NCBI GenBank assembly: GCA_026417845.1
Contig: JAOACM010000217.1
Coordinates: 1 to 7,399, forward strand
Length of the DNA: 7,399 nucleotides
Direction: 5' to 3'
DNA from: Planctomycetota bacterium
GTDB taxonomy: Bacteria > Planctomycetota > SZUA-567 > H5-PLA8 > CALKMO01
A program made the translations under genes and the position numbers. Positions within the stretch are counted from its first letter, which is position 1. Each line of letters opens with the position of its first letter. The notes under the pieces are model-generated. The model was not told the DNA's origin. It did no database searches and saw only the letters and a list, made by a program, of their open reading frames with translations. Of this stretch, positions 1 to 6,367 are shown one piece after another.

Positions 1-2
1 GA

Positions 3-1703
3 TCGCGCCTGGGCGCGATACTGGCGGTAGCGGGCAGCGCAATCGGCCTGGGGAATTTCCTGAGGTTCCCGGCGCAGGCGGCGCAGAACGGCGGCGGCGC
101 GTTCATGGTGCCGTATTTCATCTGCCTGTTGCTGCTGGGCATCCCACTGATGTGGATAGAATGGGGGATGGGACGGTATGCAGGTTCCAGGGGTTTCGGG
201 TCTGCTCCGGGGATACTGGCCGCGATGCGACGGCCGGGGAGCAGGCTGCGGTATCTGGGAGTCCTGGGGCTGGTCTGTCCGTTCATAGTCCTGTGCTACT
301 ACACCTACATAGAATCCTGGCTCCTCGGTTACGCGTGGTTTTCGCTGTGGGGGACCTGCGAGAAGGCCGCGGAGAGCAAAGCACTGGGAGATCTGCTTAA
401 ATCGTATACCGCGTCCGGCGGACGATGTTTTCCTTACGCCTACCTCTTCTTCGTGGTTACGTTTCTTGCCAACTTCTATTTCCTCTATCACGGCGTAAAG
501 GGGGGCATTCAGAAGCTCTGCAACTGGGCCATGCCGATACTGTTCCTGATGGGCATTGTCATAGCAGTCAAGGCGCTCGCGACGGGCACGCCCGACCCGA
601 ACCTCCCGGCCAATAACGTCGGCGCCGGCATGGGATACCTGTGGAATCCGAAAACGGACCTTCCCGATGGGTCCGTTCTCGCGGGACTGGTTCCGTTCCT
701 CAGCGATACGCTCGGTCTGAGCGCGTCCGCGGCCGGATCGGTCGCCGGCTTCATGCACTCGCTGGCCAACGGGAAGGTCTGGCTTGCCGCGGCCGGGCAG
801 ATATTTTTCACATTGAGCGTCGGATTCGGCGTCATCGCCTGCTACGCGAGCTATCTGAAGCGCGATGACGACGTGGCGCTTTCGGGGCTTACGAGCGCCT
901 CGCTCAACGAGTTCGCCGAGGTGATCCTTGGTGGGAGCATAGTGATACCGCTGGCGTTCGCGTATCTGGGGGCGAATGGGGCGCAGGAGGCGGCCCAAAG
1001 CGGGACTTTCAACCTCGGTTTCGTCACCATGCCGTTCATATTTCACAAGATGCCTGGTGGGGCTTTCTTCGCCTTCCTCTGGTTCACCCTTCTGTTCCTG
1101 GCGGGCATAACGTCCTCCGTGTCGCTGGCTCAACCGGCGATAGCATTTCTGGAGGACGAGGTCGGCCTGGACCGGCGGAAATCCGTACTGGCGATCGGCG
1201 CCTTCGCGTTTGCGTTCGCGCAACTGGCCATATTCTGGCTGCACGCGGGAGCGGTGGATGAGATGGATTTCTGGGCTGGCACCTTCGGGATCGTGCTGTT
1301 CGCGCTGGTCGAGTGCGTGGCGTTCATGTGGCTGTTTGGGACGGACAAGGCATGGGAGGAGATTCATGTCGGAGCCAGGATGCGCATACCGCGCATCTAT
1401 CGCTACATCATGAAGTATATTACTCCAGTCCTGCTCGTGGTAATCTTGGCTGCATGGTTCTGGCAGGACGGGATGGACAGGCTGCTGATGCGCACCCGGA
1501 TGCCGGACGGATCGTATAAGACGTACGAACACTGGGGGAAGGTTCTGGCGGTCAGAACAGGGCTGGTGGCGCTGGCCGGATTGACGCTGCTGTTGATATG
1601 GCGGTACTCGAAGTGCGCGGCGGCGGCCGGGGCGTCATCCGGCGGGGCGGCCGTGGCGGATACTGCCGCCGGAGACGAAGGGACCGGGGCGAACGGCGGC
1701 TGA
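3..1703 (+). CDS. LeuT-like sodium-dependent amino-acid symporter (NSS/SNF family), 5' end outside window
   Basis: Twelve-helix inner-membrane symporter of the neurotransmitter:sodium symporter family, expected to import a small neutral amino acid with Na+. The frame is open from base 3, so the ATG at 105 is internal: the 34 residues before it carry the TM1 signature SAIGLGNFLRFP. About nine N-terminal residues are missing by comparison with remembered LeuT. In visible numbering, Na+-site residues match LeuT: G11, A13, N18, T270 (FFTLS), N302, A367, T370 and S371. Pocket residues Y100, F269, S272 and F275 also match. Differences are Ser12 where LeuT has Asn21, and Leu375 for Ile359. Glu306, equivalent to LeuT E290, predicts chloride independence. 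Odd points are an insertion of about 33 residues before TM6 and an Ala/Gly-rich tail after the last helix. It is followed 21 bp later by a MetS-like peptide. The family is secure; the substrate is inferred only. Confidence 0.96.
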   Translation, partial: SRLGAILAVAGSAIGLGNFLRFPAQAAQNGGGAFMVPYFICLLLLGIPLMWIEWGMGRYAGSRGFGSAPGILAAMRRPGSRLRYLGVLGLVCPFIVLCYYTYIESWLLGYAWFSLWGTCEKAAESKALGDLLKSYTASGGRCFPYAYLFFVVTFLANFYFLYHGVKGGIQKLCNWAMPILFLMGIVIAVKALATGTPDPNLPANNVGAGMGYLWNPKTDLPDGSVLAGLVPFLSDTLGLSASAAGSVAGFMHSLANGKVWLAAAGQIFFTLSVGFGVIACYASYLKRDDDVALSGLTSASLNEFAEVILGGSIVIPLAFAYLGANGAQEAAQSGTFNLGFVTMPFIFHKMPGGAFFAFLWFTLLFLAGITSSVSLAQPAIAFLEDEVGLDRRKSVLAIGAFAFAFAQLAIFWLHAGAVDEMDFWAGTFGIVLFALVECVAFMWLFGTDKAWEEIHVGARMRIPRIYRYIMKYITPVLLVVILAAWFWQDGMDRLLMRTRMPDGSYKTYEHWGKVLAVRTGLVALAGLTLLLIWRYSKCAAAAGASSGGAAVADTAAGDEGTGANGG

Positions 1704-1706
1704 TTC

Positions 1707-1715
1707 GGAGGGAGG
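1707..1715 (+). promoter_or_regulatory. Shine-Dalgarno site of the small symporter subunit
   Basis: GGAGGGAGG lies just after the symporter stop codon and 9 nt before the ATG at 1725. It is among the strongest ribosome binding sites in the window and is the main sign that the 32-codon frame is translated. Confidence 0.8.
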
Positions 1716-1724
1716 CGCTGAGCG

Positions 1725-1823
1725 ATGACGATCGGCGGATGGCTGATGCTGGTTGTCTCCTGGGGGACGATACTCCTTCTGACCGGGTTCTGCGTCTACA
1801 GGAACCTCTCGGGCAGGGACTGA
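1725..1823 (+). CDS. 32-aa single-span membrane peptide, MetS-like small subunit of the NSS symporter
   Basis: A 32-codon frame starts 21 bp after the symporter stop. Its Shine-Dalgarno GGAGGGAGG (1707-1715) ends 9 nt before the ATG. The peptide starts MTIGGWLMLVVSWG, runs as one hydrophobic helix over about residues 5-25, and ends in a short polar tail (YRNLSGRD). NSS transporters of the MetP type are known to be encoded next to such tiny partners (MetS in Corynebacterium glutamicum, where MetPS forms a methionine/alanine uptake system). Position, size, strong ribosome binding site and topology all fit that role. I infer a required accessory subunit in the same membrane. The alternative is an uncharacterised small membrane protein that is merely co-transcribed. 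It is short enough to be missed by most gene callers. Confidence 0.85.
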   Translation: MTIGGWLMLVVSWGTILLLTGFCVYRNLSGRD

Positions 1824-1892
1824 GCGGCCCGGCGGAGGATGTCGCGTGTGTTCCCCGCCTGGCGCGGACGGGCGGGCGGCTGGACGGACGGG

Positions 1893-1898
1893 AAGGAG
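1893..1898 (+). promoter_or_regulatory. Shine-Dalgarno site choosing the DUF502 start
   Basis: AAGGAG sits 6 nt upstream of the ATG at 1905. The in-frame upstream ATG at 1839 has its GGAGG almost touching the start codon and would add 22 arginine/glycine-rich residues of no family likeness. The ATG at 1905 is therefore preferred. Confidence 0.7.
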
Positions 1899-1904
1899 AG
1901 GCGG

Positions 1905-2726
1905 ATGGAAGATATGAAGCGTCTCGACCCCGGCAGGACCACTACGACGATGTCCGTCGAAGCCGTGGAGGAGCCGAAGAAGGGCATTGGAGCGTGGTTC
2001 CGGAGGATGCTGGTTTCCGGCCTCCTGTTCGGCCTGCCCGTCATGTTTACACTTTTTGTGGTCGTCACAGTATGGAGCTGGCTGGACCAGCCTCTGCGCA
2101 GGCTGTTTCGTAATCCGGAGAAATATCCTTCCGATTTCGCGGGATGCGAGATATCAAGAGCGGTCGCATCGTGGAACGTCGCCCACATACCGTATGTGGA
2201 ATACCTCGACACGCCGGGGGTCGGGTTTATCGGGACCCTGCTTATATTCATGGCCGTGGGCATCGTCGTCAGATCGTATCTGGGCGGGAAGCTGGCGCGA
2301 CGCATAGAACTGATAATGGATCGGATACCGCTGGTGCGGACCGTCTACGGAGCCGTCAAGGGATTCGGCGAGGCGTTCCTCGGAGGCCACAAGGGGTTTC
2401 AGAAGGCGGTGCTGGTCCAGTTCCCGGTAAGAGGGTCGTGGCTGATAGGCTTCGTGACGGGGAAGATACCTGCCGCCGAGTTCGACAATATGCTTCGCAA
2501 GGTGCCGGAGGATGTCGCGGCCTGCCGCGAGGACCGGCTCAGGGTGCTGGTACCTCTGACTCCGCCCACGACGAGTCTCCTGATGATCGTGCGAAGGTCT
2601 GAAGTTGTAGACTTGGCGATGTCCGTGGAGGACGCGGTAAAGCTCGTGATGTCCGGCGGCATTATGCTGCCGCCGCACCAGGATCTGCCGCCAGGGAAAG
2701 CCGCGGAACGGCCTGCCAGCGGATGA
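1905..2726 (+). CDS. DUF502 family membrane protein
   Basis: A 273-residue protein of the DUF502 family, whose biochemical role is unknown. Segment 36-58 (SGLLFGLPVMFTLFVVVTVW) is the first membrane helix and about 105-123 (GVGFIGTLLIFMAVGIVV) is the second. Family landmarks follow: the helix-end motif IPLVRTVYGAVKGFGEAF (141-158), a cytosolic beta-rich domain with GSWLIGFVTG (177-186), then VPLTPPTTSLL (216-226) and DLAMSVEDAVKLVMSGG (236-252). The usual family motif is close to VPTTPNPTSG; here the Asn-Pro and the final Gly are replaced, a small departure. The start at 1905 is chosen from its ribosome binding site; 1839 is the alternative. It lies 81 bp after the small symporter subunit and 61 bp before the HEAT protein, probably in one transcript. 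Family assignment is strong from the paired motifs; function is not known. Confidence 0.9.
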   Translation: MEDMKRLDPGRTTTTMSVEAVEEPKKGIGAWFRRMLVSGLLFGLPVMFTLFVVVTVWSWLDQPLRRLFRNPEKYPSDFAGCEISRAVASWNVAHIPYVEYLDTPGVGFIGTLLIFMAVGIVVRSYLGGKLARRIELIMDRIPLVRTVYGAVKGFGEAFLGGHKGFQKAVLVQFPVRGSWLIGFVTGKIPAAEFDNMLRKVPEDVAACREDRLRVLVPLTPPTTSLLMIVRRSEVVDLAMSVEDAVKLVMSGGIMLPPHQDLPPGKAAERPASG

Positions 2727-2787
2727 CGCGGGCCGATCCGGAGCGGAAACCGGTCGGCGCGGTCTGGGAAGGAGACGTGGAGCCGGG

Positions 2788-4686
2788 ATGGACGCGACGC
2801 TGGAAAAGCTGGCCGCCATGGTGATGTCGAAGGATGTGGCTTTGAGGGCGGCGGCGGCGAAGGTGCTCGGCGAGTTGGCGCCGAAGGACCGGAAGGTCGT
2901 GGATGCGCTAGGCAGGGCCGCGTCCGGCGACGATCCCGCCTCGCGCGCGTTCGCGTGCGAAGCCCTCGGCAGGATAGGGACTGTAGAGGCGGCCGGAAAG
3001 CTGGTCGCTCTGGCGGCCTCCGGCGACCGCAAGGGCGAGGATGCGCTGCTCGCTCTGCGGCTTGCCGGGGCGGCGGCAATTGGACCTGTGCGGGCGGCAT
3101 ATCCATCGCTGAGCGACGATGCGAAGGCGAAATTCGCCGAGGCGATAGCCAGAAGCGGTTCGCCGGACGCGCTGGACTTCATTCTGGAACGGATGGCCGA
3201 GGAGGACGCCAGGGGCGAGGCGGGCGCGGCCGTCCGCGACAGGCTGGCCGCAGCCGTGTCGGCGGCGCTGCCGGGGATCGGGGCCGACGCGAAGGCCTCC
3301 TTCGGCGCGCGTCTGGCCAGGGCGCTGCGGCGGCCCTCGCTGCGAAAGGCGCCGGGCGCGCTGGCCCGCGCCGCGGCGATGGCCGGGGAGATCGGGAGCG
3401 GCGAGCCGTTCGATGCCCTGCTGGAGATCTGCGGACCGGACTTTCCGGCCGCGGCGCGCGCCGCTGCGATGCGATCGCTGGCGGTTCTCCCGCCCGACGA
3501 AGCCCGCTCCAGGCGCCTGTTTCGCACGCTCTTCCCTCTGCTGCTTGATCCGAAGGAGGCAAATCTGTGGCCGGCCGCCGTCGCGGCGCTAAGAGCATGC
3601 CCGGCCGATCCCGACAGGAGAAAGGATATCGAAAAGCTGCTCTCCGCCGCGGAACGGGACGTGCGCGAGTACGCGATGGCCAAGCTGGCCGAACTCGGGT
3701 CCAGGCGCGACGTCAGCGACCTGGTCCGGTGCCTGGATTCGGACGACAGGGCGGTCCGGGAGGAGGCGGCCAGGACGCTTCGCGAAACCCCCGCCGCGCT
3801 CAAACCGCTGCTCGGCAGGCTGGCTGATATCGAGGACGATGACCGGGCGCGCGAATGCGCCGCCATATGCGCCGCGCTCCTCGTTTCCGCCGCCGGCCGC
3901 GGCGGGAAACCTCCCCCTTCCCTCGCCGGGCCGCTAATGACCGCCGCGTTCGCGAAGGCGGGGAAGCGGCCGGAAATCGCGCGCTGCATCGCATCGGTGC
4001 TCCGGACCGGCTGGCCGGCGGAATTCGCCGCCGGGGCGCTGGCCGAGGCGCGGGCGCTCAGGCGCCGGGGCGACCACGCCGCAGCGACGGTCGCGCTCAG
4101 ACTTGCCGGACCAGTGCTCGATCCGGCCGGAAAGATGGAACTGGCCTTCGCCTCGCTCTCCTCAGCCGCAAACTTCGACATGTCGCGCAGGGCCAGGGAG
4201 GCCGATCCGGCCCTCGCGGCGATCTCGGAGCTGACCCGCGAAGGGCTGGCCGGCGATGTGGCTGCCGCAGCGATCAGGGACAGGCATCTCCCCAGAAGCG
4301 CGCTGTATTACGTCGGGTTCCACCTGGCCGAGGGCGTATCCGAAACGCGCGAGGCTGGCGCCAGGATACTCAGGGAAATCGTCAGAAGATTCCCGAAATC
4401 CCAGGAAGCGCGCCAGGCTCGCGCCAAGCTGGTCCTTGAGGGCCTCGAAGAGCCTCCCCGAAAGGGCAAGGGGATACTCGAAAGGCTCGCCGAGGAGATA
4501 CTGCGGCCGGCCGACGAGGCTGCCAGGAAAAGAGCCGAGGCGGAACTGGCCGCAGCGAAACGCGCCAGCCAGGGAAAGGGTCGCGCGGACAAGGCCCGGG
4601 CCGCCGACGGGGCCGCTGCGCGAACTGCCGGGGAGAAAGGCGGACGGACCGGTCGCGGCAGAAAGACTCACACGCACTGGCGATAG
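2788..4686 (+). CDS. HEAT-repeat protein with TPR-like C-terminal helices and basic tail
   Basis: A 632-residue, almost all-helical, Ala/Arg/Leu-rich protein, likely a soluble scaffold for protein-protein contacts. HEAT-type helix pairs are clearest at residues 5-31, 36-64 and 286-345, where segments such as DVREYAMAKLAELG and RAVREEAARTLRE show the typical pattern with conserved Arg and Ala positions. The helices at 415-460 and 505-548, including ILREIVRRFPKSQEARQARA, look more like tetratricopeptide units; the phrase 'RRFPKSQEA' is typical of TPR proteins. From about 555 the chain becomes a Lys/Arg/Ala-rich, probably disordered tail that could bind nucleic acid or acidic surfaces. No signal peptide, membrane helix or catalytic motif is visible. 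GGAG at 2779-2782 and AAGGAG at 2769-2774 precede the ATG. It is the last gene of the rightward block. I do not recognise an orthologue; a phycobilisome-lyase-like HEAT protein is the nearest general class. Confidence 0.85.
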   Translation: MDATLEKLAAMVMSKDVALRAAAAKVLGELAPKDRKVVDALGRAASGDDPASRAFACEALGRIGTVEAAGKLVALAASGDRKGEDALLALRLAGAAAIGPVRAAYPSLSDDAKAKFAEAIARSGSPDALDFILERMAEEDARGEAGAAVRDRLAAAVSAALPGIGADAKASFGARLARALRRPSLRKAPGALARAAAMAGEIGSGEPFDALLEICGPDFPAAARAAAMRSLAVLPPDEARSRRLFRTLFPLLLDPKEANLWPAAVAALRACPADPDRRKDIEKLLSAAERDVREYAMAKLAELGSRRDVSDLVRCLDSDDRAVREEAARTLRETPAALKPLLGRLADIEDDDRARECAAICAALLVSAAGRGGKPPPSLAGPLMTAAFAKAGKRPEIARCIASVLRTGWPAEFAAGALAEARALRRRGDHAAATVALRLAGPVLDPAGKMELAFASLSSAANFDMSRRAREADPALAAISELTREGLAGDVAAAAIRDRHLPRSALYYVGFHLAEGVSETREAGARILREIVRRFPKSQEARQARAKLVLEGLEEPPRKGKGILERLAEEILRPADEAARKRAEAELAAAKRASQGKGRADKARAADGAAARTAGEKGGRTGRGRKTHTHWR

Positions 4687-4738
4687 GAAGAACTGCCCGG
4701 AAACCTCCGGCCGTATCTGGCGGACCGTCGGGGCTTTG

Positions 4739-4770
4739 TTGTATAAAGGCCATAAAGTCTTGATATACAA
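4739..4770. repeat. A/T-rich 7-bp inverted repeat, possible operator or promoter
   Basis: TTGTATA (4739-4745) is exactly mirrored by TATACAA (4764-4770) across an 18-nt spacer. On the + strand, TG at 4761-4762 followed one base later by TATACA (4764-4769) resembles an extended -10 promoter, but no good -35 element is present. The site lies 52 bp after the HEAT stop codon, where no gene start is known. It could be a promoter for a small RNA, a regulator site, or chance in an A/T-rich patch. Confidence 0.3.
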
Positions 4771-4888
4771 TGTGTTGCGGCGTACCACTCCAGAGATGGC
4801 ATTTGCGCGTAAGGTGTTGTTCCGCATGGACCTGCGCCTTGTAATTGTGCAATGGAGCCGACCGTCGTGGAAACTTTGGCCGCCGCAG

Positions 4889-4906
4889 GAGTTTTCGGAT
4901 AAACTC
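4889..4906. repeat. Small A/T-rich hairpin
   Basis: GAGTTT (4889-4894) pairs with AAACTC (4901-4906) around the loop TCGGAT. It is not followed by a T tract on either strand, so a terminator role is doubtful. It lies just left of the larger nested structure at 4928-5043. Confidence 0.35.
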
Positions 4907-4927
4907 TAAAAACCTGCCCAAAAACTT

Positions 4928-5043
4928 CCAGCCTTGAGCCCGAAAGCACATAGCCGTAAGCTTCCCGGCGACAGGTTATCGGAGGGGACCCAAGCCCTCC
5001 GTCTGAGCGGCGGGAGATGGTCGCCGTCTCCCCGGAAGGCTGG
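4928..5043. other. Nested inverted repeats, possible structured RNA element
   Basis: CCAGCCTT (4928-4935) is perfectly complementary to AAGGCTGG (5036-5043), 100 nt away. Between them lie three hairpins. The first is GCCG 4953-4956 with CGGC 4966-4969. The second is CGGAGGG 4980-4986 with CCCTCCG 4995-5001. The third is GGGAGATGG 5012-5020 with CCGTCTCCC 5024-5032, containing one G-T wobble and a TCG loop. Together this can fold as a four-way junction. Either strand could be the transcribed one. I compared it by eye with TPP, SAM, cobalamin, glycine, FMN, fluoride, guanidine and c-di-GMP riboswitches, RNase P, tmRNA and SRP RNA, and recognised none. GC-rich DNA forms hairpins by chance, so confidence is low. 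Confidence 0.35.
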
Positions 5044-5052
5044 CGCGGGGAA

Positions 5053-5094
5053 CTTCCGGCAGTGCCAAGTCTTCCGGGCCGGGTGTGCTTCCGG
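5053..5094. repeat. Three spaced CTTCCGG repeats
   Basis: CTTCCGG occurs at 5053-5059, 5071-5077 and 5088-5094, with start-to-start distances of 18 and 17 bp. A degenerate fourth unit (CTTGGGA) begins at 5105. The last full copy is inside the palindrome TTCCGGAA (5089-5096). The spacing is not a whole number of helical turns. The intervening bases are not repeated. Confidence 0.4.
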
Positions 5095-5122
5095 AATCGT
5101 TCCGCTTGGGAGGAAACATCAG

Positions 5123-5138
5123 CCGGCATCCGCGCCGG
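5123..5138 (-). terminator. Weak candidate terminator of the Asp-box gene
   Basis: Reading leftward after the stop at 5179, the stem CCGGC / GCCGG with a six-base loop is followed within six bases by only three T residues. This is a poor intrinsic terminator, listed because it is the first hairpin after the gene. Confidence 0.25.
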
Positions 5139-5178
5139 AAGGCAATTGACTCGGCCACCGTCCCAGCCGCGTTTCCGG

Positions 5179-6243
5179 TCATCCCAGCCGGCGCGCGGGA
5201 GGCGGAGTGTATAGCGCGAACACAATGCTTCTGCGTTTCCAGGTATAAACCGCTGCCAGTCCTTCCGAACAGGCTATTACGCTGGGGTAGGAAAATTCCG
5301 GCTTCCTTCCTTCCCCGGCAGGTGCCGGCTCATCCTCTATGTCCCCGATGCGATCCCATGTCGCGCCGTTGTCAGCGGAGACGAACATCGAAAGCGGCGT
5401 CCGGGGGCCCCAGTTCGCCCCGACGGGATTGCACAGAAGGAAGAGGCGTCCGTCGGGAAGCCTGGCGAGATCCAGGCCGCTGTTGTTATTCGGCAGATTT
5501 GTGGCGCATATCGCGTCCCAGGTATGGCCGTAATCGGTGCTGTCGCTCCGGCATATCCACCCGAAGGTGCTCCTCAGCAGCATGTGAACGTGACCGGGGG
5601 CAGATTCCCAGAGCGAGGGTTGTATTACGCCGGCTGCGTCCTTCCCTGCCGGGCGTCCGCCGGAAAGCCGCTCGATATCCATCGGTACCGGGGGCGACGC
5701 CTCCCATGTCCGGCCGCCATCACGGCTGCGGTCAACGAAGGCCGCCCACAGGCCGGCCTGCTGCGCCGTCAGCGGATATCCCTCGATGGACGCCGGGGCC
5801 AGGATATCGCCGTTACTCAGGCGGATCGGCTTGTTCTTTACCGGCCCGCGCCCCCCGCGGTCGCCCGGCACGAGCTCGGCGGGATCCGACCACGTCCGGC
5901 CACCGTCGCACGAGCGCACGACCCATGTCTCCCACGAAGATATCCTTGCGCCGACCTTGAAGAAGAGCGTCGTTTCGCCGGAGCTTCCATCGTGGAAAAG
6001 GACGGGGTTCCAGTGCGCTTCGTCCCGGACGCGCGCCGCCAGGACAGGTCTGCTCCATCTCCCCCCGCGCCCGAGCGACATCCAGATGGATACGTCCCGC
6101 GCCCCTTCCTTCGTTCCTCCGAACCATGCCGCGCAGTACTCCCCGGTCGCCGTCTCCGCCACCGTCGCCGCGTGGCAGCTTTCGAACGGCGCTTCCGAGG
6201 GATCGAAGACGAATTCCTTCCTCAGCCCCGGAATTTCCCTCAT
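5179..6243 (-). CDS. Asp-box (BNR_2) six-bladed propeller protein, exo-alpha-sialidase-like, cytosolic
   Basis: A 354-residue beta-propeller with four Asp boxes of the form S-x-D-x-G-x-T-W, at residues 111-118, 173-180, 235-242 and 289-296. Conserved stretches of the 'exo-alpha-sialidase' BNR_2 family are present: AAWFGGTKEG (38-47), HWNPVLF (77-83), GPVKNKPI (133-140), IQPSLWE (207-213), NNNSGLD (252-258), EFSYPSVI (316-323) and YTWKRRSI (333-340). Members are usually annotated as sialidases, but the FRIP motif and Arg-triad context of true GH33 enzymes are not evident, so the substrate is unknown; a glycan is a guess. The start at 6243 has AAAGGA (6257-6252) 8 nt upstream. A longer frame back to 6405 would overlap the end of rpmB and adds only Arg/Pro-rich residues. 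No signal peptide or membrane helix is present, so it should be cytosolic. It lies 124 bp downstream of rpmB on the same strand. Confidence 0.88.
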   Translation of the reverse strand: MREIPGLRKEFVFDPSEAPFESCHAATVAETATGEYCAAWFGGTKEGARDVSIWMSLGRGGRWSRPVLAARVRDEAHWNPVLFHDGSSGETTLFFKVGARISSWETWVVRSCDGGRTWSDPAELVPGDRGGRGPVKNKPIRLSNGDILAPASIEGYPLTAQQAGLWAAFVDRSRDGGRTWEASPPVPMDIERLSGGRPAGKDAAGVIQPSLWESAPGHVHMLLRSTFGWICRSDSTDYGHTWDAICATNLPNNNSGLDLARLPDGRLFLLCNPVGANWGPRTPLSMFVSADNGATWDRIGDIEDEPAPAGEGRKPEFSYPSVIACSEGLAAVYTWKRRSIVFALYTPPPARRLG

Positions 6244-6251
6244 GGGCCGGG

Positions 6252-6257
6252 TCCTTT
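6252..6257 (-). promoter_or_regulatory. Shine-Dalgarno site choosing the Asp-box protein start
   Basis: AAAGGA on the minus strand ends 8 nt before the ATG at 6243. It supports this start over the upstream in-frame ATG at 6405, which lies inside the 3' end of rpmB. Confidence 0.65.
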
Positions 6258-6367
6258 CGCGGGCCGCAGCGGGAGGCTCCGCCTGTAACGCCTCGCGGCA
6301 CCGCCCGCCGCGATAGATGCGGATGCGTGAGCGCGAAACGGTTCGGGATCGTTGCGGGACTGGGTGT

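Larger units (their letters stand above)
4687..5178. other. Convergent gene-free gap with inverted repeats
   Basis: This is 492 bp between the stops of the rightward HEAT gene and the leftward Asp-box gene. Open frames exist on both strands, but their products are low-complexity or unlike any family and lack ribosome binding sites. The left half contains A/T-rich patches (4735-4772, 4889-4926) that stand out from the GC-rich surroundings. The right half is rich in inverted repeats. No convincing rho-independent terminator with a T tract is seen for either gene. Confidence 0.7.

Noticed and set aside
1839..1904. Upstream ATG of the DUF502 gene
   Set aside because: Its GGAGG almost abuts the ATG, and the added residues are Arg/Gly-rich; the ATG at 1905 has properly spaced AAGGAG.
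2154..4181. 675-codon open frame on the minus strand opposite DUF502 and the HEAT gene
   Set aside because: It is Ser/Ala/Arg-rich low-complexity translation, lies antisense to two credible genes, and has no ribosome binding site. Long antisense frames are expected in GC-rich coding DNA.
4889..4926. Intrinsic terminator for either convergent gene
   Set aside because: The hairpin is A/T-rich with only 6 bp, and the A/T runs are not placed directly after a GC-rich stem on either strand.
4668..5225. 185-codon minus-strand frame across the convergent gap
   Set aside because: It has no ribosome binding site or recognisable domain, and it runs into the 3' ends of both flanking genes.
5085..5960. 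291-codon open frame on the plus strand opposite the Asp-box gene
   Set aside because: It is Arg/Pro/Cys-rich with no family likeness, and the opposite strand encodes a clear four-Asp-box protein.
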